Assembly: GCA_949292445.1 (NCBI GenBank) | Contig: CASEZU010000036.1 | Span: forward strand, 1-21,990 | Reading direction: 5' to 3' | DNA: 21,990 nucleotides | Source: an uncultured Spirochaetales bacterium | GTDB lineage: Bacteria > Spirochaetota > Spirochaetia > Sphaerochaetales > Sphaerochaetaceae | Shown: positions 17,097 to 21,990 of the stretch, in pieces | How the letters are laid out: the number at the start of each line of letters is the position of its first letter | How positions within the stretch are numbered: position 1 is the first letter of the stretch | Program-made: the position numbers and the translations under genes | The notes under the pieces: generated by a model | What the model was told of the DNA's origin: nothing | What the model saw: only the letters and a program-made list of their open reading frames with translations | Database searches by the model: none

Positions 17097-18119
17097 TTAT
17101 CTGATTCCGAACCTCGAGACAAATGCCTCTGCGTTCTGGATAGATCCGCCAGCGGCGCCTTTCACAATATTGTTCACAAGAAGCACGAAACCGATCTTTC
17201 CGTTCTTCTTCTTGATGCGTCCCGTATAGACAACCATACCCCTCGGATTGCCCCAGAAAGCATACTTGGGCTGCGGGAATGTCGGCTCCGGAGAATACAC
17301 AACTGGCTGCACAGGAGATGACGGAAGGTCGGATGCCTCCTTGAATTCTGCCCAGTCCCTGATGATGTCCTCAGGCTCCACATCCTTCTCGAGATCAAGC
17401 CATACAGTCTCGAGGTGGCCGAACATTACGGGGACACGTACTGTATATGCATATACATCGGGATCAATTGAGAGGATCTTCTTCACTTCCTTTTCGATCT
17501 TCTCCTCCTCTCCGCCGATATAAGGGATGCAGTTGTCAGTGATGTCAAAGGAAGAGAGTCCGGGATAGCCGGCACCTGAAACACTCTGGTAGCTGTTTAT
17601 TGTGATCGTCTTGATGCCATACTTCCTGAGCGGAGCAAGCGCCATGGCAAGTCCTGTCGTGACACAGTTCGCGTTGGTGACGCAGAAGCCTGTCTGAGGA
17701 TAGCCCTGCTCCCTGATGAGATCGAGCTGCTCCATGTTCGTTTCCGGTATGAGGATGGGGACATCCTTGTCATAACGCATTGCGGCTGCATTGGAGAATA
17801 CATAGAATCCCTCCGCCCTGAGCTGCGGCTCCGCTTCCCTTGCGACAGCTGCCGGAAGAGCTGAGAAGACTATGCGTACGCCGGCCTTCTTCATTTCGGA
17901 GAGGCTGAATTCCTTTACTTCGATATCCTTGATAACCTCAGGCATTTCGAAAGGCATGACCCAGTGAGCAGTAGAGCCATACTTCTGCCCCACTCTCGCC
18001 GCTGATGCGGTAACATAGCTAAGCTCAAACCAGGGGTGGTCGGAAAGCATCCACATGAATACCTGTCCTACCGCTCCGGTAGCACCGATGACAGCAACCT
18101 TGATCTTCTTGTCCATCAT
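17097..18119 (-). CDS. asd: Aspartate-semialdehyde dehydrogenase
   Basis: The protein has 340 residues. The enzyme reduces aspartyl phosphate to aspartate semialdehyde with NADPH (EC 1.2.1.11), the branch point to lysine/diaminopimelate, threonine and methionine. VAVIGATGAVGQ (8-19) is the dinucleotide-binding loop. TNANCVTTGLAMAL holds the catalytic Cys152, and RVPVMFGHLETV holds the catalytic His235. The sequence style (short Cys loop, AFWGNPRGMVVYTGRI) resembles the archaeal/fungal-type subgroup more than the E. coli type. The gene is flanked by its own promoter and terminator, so it is a single-gene unit. A GGCAGGG sequence precedes the start; the second codon is also ATG. Confidence 0.95.
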   Translation of the reverse strand: MMDKKIKVAVIGATGAVGQVFMWMLSDHPWFELSYVTASAARVGQKYGSTAHWVMPFEMPEVIKDIEVKEFSLSEMKKAGVRIVFSALPAAVAREAEPQLRAEGFYVFSNAAAMRYDKDVPILIPETNMEQLDLIREQGYPQTGFCVTNANCVTTGLAMALAPLRKYGIKTITINSYQSVSGAGYPGLSSFDITDNCIPYIGGEEEKIEKEVKKILSIDPDVYAYTVRVPVMFGHLETVWLDLEKDVEPEDIIRDWAEFKEASDLPSSPVQPVVYSPEPTFPQPKYAFWGNPRGMVVYTGRIKKKNGKIGFVLLVNNIVKGAAGGSIQNAEAFVSRFGIR

Positions 18120-18151
18120 TGCCCTGCCTTTTAGTAGAAAATATTGAGAGA

Positions 18152-18180
18152 AGGATACAGATGAATGCCACCCGTTTCAA
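18152..18180 (-). promoter_or_regulatory. Putative asd promoter
   Basis: On the minus strand TTGAAA (5/6), a 17-bp spacer and TATCCT (4/6). It lies 33 bases before the asd start codon and is divergent from the tRNA promoter. Confidence 0.58.
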
Positions 18181-18208
18181 GCCTTGAAAGGAAATACTGT
18201 CCGAAGAG

Positions 18209-18237
18209 TTGCAATTATTACCGACGTTTGGTATAGT
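18209..18237 (+). promoter_or_regulatory. tRNA-Ala promoter
   Basis: TTGCAA, 17 bp, then TATAGT (5/6), ending 13 bases before the tRNA 5' end. Confidence 0.68.
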
Positions 18238-18250
18238 CTCACTCAGTTTT

Positions 18251-18324
18251 GGGGATGTAGCTCATCTGGCTAGAGCGATTGAATGGCATTCAATAGGTAG
18301 TCGGTTCAAGTCCGATCATCTCCA
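18251..18324 (+). tRNA. tRNA-Ala (anticodon GGC)
   Basis: The 74 bases fold fully. The acceptor is GGGGATG with CATCTCC, the D stem GCTC/GAGC, and the anticodon stem ATTGA/TCAAT with loop ATGGCAT. The T stem GTCGG/CCGAT has loop TTCAAGT, and the discriminator base is A. The anticodon GGC reads GCC and GCT alanine codons. The acceptor contains a G3-U70 pair, the known identity mark for alanyl-tRNA synthetase. CCA is not encoded. The AT-rich island begins directly after this gene and its terminator, as at many tRNA integration sites. Confidence 0.95.
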
Positions 18325-18328
18325 CTCT

Positions 18329-18359
18329 AAACAACTCCCTCTAAATCAGGGAGTTGTTT
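18329..18359 (+). terminator. Terminator after tRNA-Ala
   Basis: AAACAACTCCCT and AGGGAGTTGTTT form a 12-bp perfect stem with a 7-base loop, starting 5 bases after the tRNA. The T residues are inside the stem and a CATTT follows. Confidence 0.8.
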
Positions 18360-18429
18360 CATTTCCAGAACTCAACTGCAATATTTTGCTGAAATGTTTT
18401 GAGCCGAATACCATTCTTAGTGGTCATAG

Positions 18430-18444
18430 CTAAACGATAATTTA
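18430..18444 (+). repeat. Third copy of the hsdS recombination sequence
   Basis: CTAAACGATAATTTA is identical to the sequences at 20284-20298 (minus) and 21850-21864 (plus); with the copy at 21850 the match is 16 bases. Unlike those, this copy is not in an hsdS frame: TAG precedes it in that frame. It abuts the stop codon of the 377-residue gene with no gap. It reads opposite to the copy at 20284 and parallel to the copy at 21850. Confidence 0.75.
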
Positions 18445-19578
18445 TCAATATGTTTTTATGTAGATATCACAGATAGCTTTATTCATTGCCAAAGGAACCC
18501 ATGCTAATTTTTGTATAGAATGAATAAGATCTAATGTAGCGTAATTTATTGTTGAACTAATTACATCTTCTATATTCTCTTCATTTATTGTTTCTATAGA
18601 ATATTTTTGATTTTTGCGATTAATAAAACAATTCCATTCTTTGCTTTGTAGCAATGTTTCTCTTCTTGTTTTAAAAGGCAATTCTCCTGGAACTTTTTTC
18701 CGTAATCTATTTCCAACAAGTATCTTATAACAATCCATGATCCAATTATTATTACTATCATCATGGAGGACAGCAGCTATCTCTTTTTTTATTTCAGAAT
18801 CAGATAATTCAGATTGATTAAATAGATAAGAACGTAAATCTTCGCTTTCTTTCTTTTGAATTTCATAGAGCTGTTTATAATAATAGTCTTGATATTTAGC
18901 TACATATGGGCTAGAAGATTCAATTGGTTCATTACCGTACCAAATTTCATTAATAGCAGGCTTTTGTATAGAGAAAATTTGCGATCCAAGACTGAAATCA
19001 ATATTTTGAATTTCATTGTATGTGCATTGAAATGATTTATTTCGTAAATAAATATTCAATAAATATAAAGCAGCTAATGCATGCAAAAAAGCTTTTACGT
19101 TACCTTTATGTAAATTGTAATAACGATCATGCTTTACTGCCTGGTATGCACATTCCCAATAAGTTCCTTGTCTTTTGTGGGCTTCTTTCAAAGGTTTTAG
19201 AATTAGATTCTTATCGTTTCTTAAATCAAAAGTAGGATTTGTAACAAATACTACCTTCTCGTGTGACTTAAATTTGATATCAACTAATTTAAGGCAATCT
19301 TCATCGAATTTAATACTATTGTCACCTCGTGGTTTTGCTCCTCCCAGTATATAGTATAATTCTTTTGATATAGCCTCAATTTGGACACAACAACTAATTA
19401 ATAAATCCGCAATATATGGAGAAAATGTTTCTAACTGAAAATTATAAGATTTGTTTTTTATTTGATGATTATTTTCAATTAATGTAATTTTATCAGTAAT
19501 AAAGATATATCGTGATAAATCAATTGCTTCTTTTTCTAAATTCAAATATGTTTGCCAAAATATATCATGATTATTCAT
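18445..19578 (-). CDS. Unknown 377-residue island protein with an R-x4-H motif
   Basis: I do not recognise a named family. The protein is soluble, with no signal peptide or membrane segment. It is predicted to be helix-rich, with many Lys, Asn, Ile and Tyr, in keeping with its AT-rich DNA. The central part has YWECAYQAVKHDRYYNLHKG followed by NVKAFLHALAALYLLNIYLR. The R152-x4-H157 spacing resembles the HEPN nuclease motif, common in defence genes, but the fold is not shown. The gene follows the orphan hsdS fragment 48 bases downstream on the same strand, so if that fragment gained a 5' half by inversion the two could be co-transcribed. Only a weak GAGA-type ribosome site precedes the ATG. Its stop codon abuts a copy of the recombination sequence. 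Confidence 0.7.
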   Translation of the reverse strand: MNNHDIFWQTYLNLEKEAIDLSRYIFITDKITLIENNHQIKNKSYNFQLETFSPYIADLLISCCVQIEAISKELYYILGGAKPRGDNSIKFDEDCLKLVDIKFKSHEKVVFVTNPTFDLRNDKNLILKPLKEAHKRQGTYWECAYQAVKHDRYYNLHKGNVKAFLHALAALYLLNIYLRNKSFQCTYNEIQNIDFSLGSQIFSIQKPAINEIWYGNEPIESSSPYVAKYQDYYYKQLYEIQKKESEDLRSYLFNQSELSDSEIKKEIAAVLHDDSNNNWIMDCYKILVGNRLRKKVPGELPFKTRRETLLQSKEWNCFINRKNQKYSIETINEENIEDVISSTINYATLDLIHSIQKLAWVPLAMNKAICDIYIKTY

Positions 19579-19626
19579 TTCTCTTTCTATTTTATCATTC
19601 TTTGTTTGCTATTTGAAGTAAAACTA

Positions 19627-20307
19627 CTACTTTAATTGAACCTCTCCATTAAGTAAGCGAGGGAGAAGATAATCACGCAGTGAGGTTAATCGAATATTTT
19701 GAACCTGATTAATTCTTATTGTTTCAAATAGTGGTTTTACAATTAAGTCAAATTGCGATAGCGCAAAGGACGATGGTATCAATACTTCTATCTGAGAGAA
19801 TTGTTCCTTATTTAGGTTTGCAATAGTACTACCACTTGAACCTAGAGCTTGAATCATTGGAGATAATTTCCCCATGAGTAAAAAAACATAATAAGGAGAT
19901 ATATTTGCCTTTGGAACAATAGAATTAATCTGTTGATTTGTTTGACTTATAGTATGAACAAAAGAAACAAGGCCTGCAGTACCTATGCAACTTACACAAA
20001 TGCTATTTGGTGGTAAATATTTGTTATACTGACTATCACCTCCTAATTTAGACAAGCATCTTTCTGTTTTCACTATATAAGTAGAATTATGCATATCTGG
20101 AATTGTTATAAATGGAATTTCATTTCCGTAAAAAGATTTATTTTTTGTTGAAGGAGTTTTCCCACAAACTATATTTTCTGCAAGATCACTAATAGTTCCC
20201 ATTTTCCAGTCCTTCGACCTTACCCCATTGAAATGAGAAAAATAAGTAAACCAATTATCAAAAATAGTTCTAACTTGATTAAGTAAATTATCGTTTAGAA
20301 AACCTTC
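19627..20307 (-). pseudogene. hsdS: Silent 3' half of a type I restriction specificity gene (hsdS cassette)
   Basis: A frame of 226 codons opens just after a TGA at 20310-20308 with no start codon at its left end. Near its beginning it encodes LNDNLLNQ, the central helical linker of HsdS, then a second target-recognition domain (NIVCGKTPSTKNKSFYGNEI, then PFITIPDMH), and ends RDYLLPRLLNGEVQLK, a typical HsdS C-terminus. An ATG at 20202 could start the last 191 residues, but this would lack the linker. HsdS proteins give a type I restriction-modification complex its DNA specificity, each half recognising part of the site. This is a storage copy that would become active when the 5' half at 21328 is joined to it by inversion at the shared repeat. 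Confidence 0.82.
20274..20298 (-). repeat. Inverted recombination site, left copy (hsdS junction)
   Basis: On the minus strand this reads CTAAACGATAATTTA and continues to AATCAAG; it matches 21850-21874 at 23 of 25 positions in opposite orientation. The core contains TAAA-CGATAA-TTTA, short inverted arms around a 6-base centre, the usual form of a tyrosine-recombinase core site. Outside on the left of the core the two copies diverge at once. Confidence 0.85.
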
Positions 20308-20347
20308 TCATATTTGACAGATACTTATACTGAGGAGATTTTTAGCA

Positions 20348-21331
20348 ATGAAAGAACAATTGATACAAGAGATTCTATGCAGGATGTTGCCTGTATTGGA
20401 CAATGAACAAACTTCACTGTTAAAAGAGGCGTTAGAAAAAGAGTTAGCAGGGAAAGAGATAGTATTATCAGAAGAGATATCAGAGGAGCCTGATGTTGAT
20501 TATGTTGGGCTATTTATTACTTCTAAGAGAATTGAAGGATGCTCTGAAAAGACGCTTACCTACTATGAAACAACAATCAGAAAGATGTATGAGCATATCA
20601 GAAAGAGAACTCGTAATATTACGACAGACGATCTCAGAGGTTATCTTTCTTATTACCAGATAGATCGCAATGCAAGTAAAGTTACAATCGACAATATACG
20701 AAGGATACTATCAAGCTATTATGCCTGGCTTGAAGATGAGGACTATATTCTCAAAAGTCCTGTCCGCAGAATACATAAAATAAAGACAACAAAAGTAGTA
20801 AAAGATACATACTCAGACGAGGAACTTGAGTTAATGCGAGATAACTGTTCTTCCAAAAGGGATTTAGCGATTATTGATATACTCGCCTCTACAGGTATGC
20901 GTGTTGGCGAACTTGTTACATTAGATAGAGATGATATCAACTTCAATGAACGAGAATGTGTTGTCCTTGGAAAGGGAGATAAGGAAAGGATCGTATATTT
21001 CGATGCAAGGACAAAGATTCATCTTTTAGAATATCTTGAATCCCGGTCAGATGATTGTCCTGCCCTGTTTGTCTCATTGAATAATCCTTCTTCTAGAATT
21101 ACAATTAATGCAGTTGAAGTCAGATTGAGAGAACTAGGAAAAGAGCTTGGACTTTCAAAGGTGCATCCACATAAGTTCCGCAGGACACTTGCAACAACCG
21201 CCATTGATAAGGGAATGCCGATTGAACAGGTACAGACTCTTCTTGGACATCAAAAGATTGATACTACCATGCAGTACGCAATGGTAAAACAACAGAACGT
21301 AAAAACATCGCATAGGAAATATATTGGATGA
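20348..21331 (+). CDS. Tyrosine recombinase (hsdS invertase candidate)
   Basis: The protein has 327 residues. Residues about 50-135 form the SAM-like core-binding domain (TYYETTIRKMYEHI, then DNIRRILSSYYAWLEDEDYI). Residues about 155-325 form the catalytic domain with the complete active set: Arg185 in STGMRVGEL, Lys209 in GKGDKER, His275 and Arg278 in HPHKFRR, His301 in LLGHQKID, and nucleophile Tyr310 in TTMQYAMV. Relatives placed beside hsdS genes invert specificity cassettes. Its stop overlaps the hsdS start as ATGA, and it lies between two inverted copies of a 15-bp site, so it would flip its own gene. GAGGAG precedes the ATG at about 9 bases. A TTGACA at 20314 and TATACT at 20326 are only 6 bases apart, so the promoter is unclear. 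The alternative is an island integrase acting at tRNA-Ala. Confidence 0.92.
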   Translation: MKEQLIQEILCRMLPVLDNEQTSLLKEALEKELAGKEIVLSEEISEEPDVDYVGLFITSKRIEGCSEKTLTYYETTIRKMYEHIRKRTRNITTDDLRGYLSYYQIDRNASKVTIDNIRRILSSYYAWLEDEDYILKSPVRRIHKIKTTKVVKDTYSDEELELMRDNCSSKRDLAIIDILASTGMRVGELVTLDRDDINFNERECVVLGKGDKERIVYFDARTKIHLLEYLESRSDDCPALFVSLNNPSSRITINAVEVRLRELGKELGLSKVHPHKFRRTLATTAIDKGMPIEQVQTLLGHQKIDTTMQYAMVKQQNVKTSHRKYIG

Positions 21332-21990
21332 ACTTTATAACTCGTACTTTAGGCGAATTATGTAAAGAAAAAGGTTCTTATGGGCTTAGCGAACCTGCTA
21401 TTGATTACGAACCTAATAGTTATCGATATATAAGAATCAGTGATATTACAGATGATGGATTCTTATCTAACGTAGATTTAAAATCTGTAGAAAGCGACAA
21501 ACTGGATACATACCTACTGAAGAAAAATGATATAGTCTTTGCCCGTACAGGAAACAGCACAGGAAGAAATTATTTCTTTTGTGGGTATGAAGGTAAATGT
21601 GTCTATGCAGGCTTCTTAATCAAATTTTCTATTGATGAGAGAATTGTTAATCCTTTATATGTCAAATATTACTGCAAATCCCCAATGTATAGGGATTGGG
21701 TCTGTTCATTCAATACGGGTAGCACAAGGGGCAATATTAATGCAAATACTTTTGCACAATTACCCATTAGGATACCCCCAAGAAAAGAACAGGATAGAAT
21801 CGTTGCTGTGATGAACTCCTTGGAGAATAAAATGCTTACAAACAAAGCACTAAACGATAATTTATTGAATCAAGCACAAAAAATTTTCAAGGCCATTTCT
21901 CAAGATACTGCCTTGAAATGGAGAAATTTCATGATTGGAGAAGTATCTGAAATCAGTGCAGGAGGAGATAAGCCAGATTCAATATCTGAA
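21328..21990 (+). CDS. hsdS: Type I restriction specificity subunit HsdS, 3' end beyond the window
   Basis: The frame is open for 221 codons to the window edge. TRD1 has the family's strands YRYIRISDITDDGFL, LKKNDIVFARTGNSTGR and FAQLPIRIPPRKEQDRIVAV, then a helix and the linker LNDNLLNQ from residue 175; TRD2 begins near KWRNFMIGEVSEISAGGDKP. The HsdS subunit directs HsdM methylation and HsdR cleavage; neither partner is in view, so they are probably to the right or elsewhere. The ATG overlaps the recombinase stop (ATGA), so the two are co-translated. The DNA encoding the linker is the recombination repeat, so inversion would join this TRD1 to the TRD2 stored at 20202-19627. Confidence 0.9.
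   Translation, partial: MNFITRTLGELCKEKGSYGLSEPAIDYEPNSYRYIRISDITDDGFLSNVDLKSVESDKLDTYLLKKNDIVFARTGNSTGRNYFFCGYEGKCVYAGFLIKFSIDERIVNPLYVKYYCKSPMYRDWVCSFNTGSTRGNINANTFAQLPIRIPPRKEQDRIVAVMNSLENKMLTNKALNDNLLNQAQKIFKAISQDTALKWRNFMIGEVSEISAGGDKPDSISE
21850..21874 (+). repeat. Inverted recombination site, right copy (inside hsdS)
   Basis: CTAAACGATAATTTA plus TTGAATCAAG, encoding LNDNLLNQ of the HsdS linker. It is the inverted partner of 20274-20298. With flanks the arms become CACTAAA and TTTATTG around CGATAA, matching at 6 of 7 paired positions. Confidence 0.87.

Noticed and set aside
18445..19578. Unknown island gene as hsdM or hsdR
   Set aside because: No NPPY/DPPF methylase motif and no helicase or nuclease motifs are visible.
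1..21990. CRISPR arrays, insertion sequences, rRNA, riboswitches
   Set aside because: No regularly spaced repeats, transposase frames, rRNA stretches or recognisable riboswitch cores were seen.

Overview
The window looks like chromosomal DNA from a host-associated, diderm, fermentative bacterium. GC is about 50% in the backbone. Outer-membrane usher-type assembly genes imply two membranes. GTP-dependent PEP carboxykinase, an NhaC antiporter and a U32 protein with a four-cysteine motif would suit an anaerobe. A spirochaete of the Sphaerochaeta/Treponema type is my best guess, but no phylogenetic marker is present and this is low-confidence inference.

Region 1 (1-6852, all on the minus strand) is a chaperone-usher-like surface-fibre operon. 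In transcription order it holds a promoter whose -35/-10 spacer carries nine consecutive G, a PapD-like periplasmic chaperone broken by two nonsense codons and a frameshift, a 1114-residue usher-like protein with an unusual membrane-spanning N-terminus, two small secreted subunit-like proteins, and a large secreted protein that runs off the left edge. The last four genes overlap each other by 4-13 bases. The poly-G tract suggests phase variation, as known for Bordetella fim promoters and Treponema tpr genes.

Region 2 (7079-18244) is ordinary backbone. On the minus strand, right to left, it holds aspartate-semialdehyde dehydrogenase, a LysR-NhaC pair, an M29 aminopeptidase with an MFS transporter, GTP-PEP carboxykinase and a WYL regulator. 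One U32-family gene reads on the plus strand. Clear intrinsic terminators follow the MFS, pckG and asd genes. Several promoters of the form TTGAAA/TTGCCA - 17 bp - TATCCT can be read.

Region 3 (18251-21990) begins with a tRNA-Ala(GGC) gene and its terminator. The composition then turns strongly AT-rich, the usual sign of an acquired island beside a tRNA. The island holds a 377-residue unknown protein with an R-x4-H motif, an orphan 3' half of a type I restriction specificity gene (hsdS), a tyrosine recombinase, and the 5' part of an intact-looking hsdS that leaves the window. A 15-bp sequence, CTAAACGATAATTTA, occurs three times: inverted at the TRD1/TRD2 junction of the two hsdS copies, and again immediately after the stop codon of the unknown gene. 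This fits a recombinase-driven DNA inversion system that changes the specificity of a type I restriction-modification enzyme, with an extra site that may let the unknown gene take part.

Two different phase-variation mechanisms (promoter slippage and site-specific inversion) therefore lie within 22 kb.
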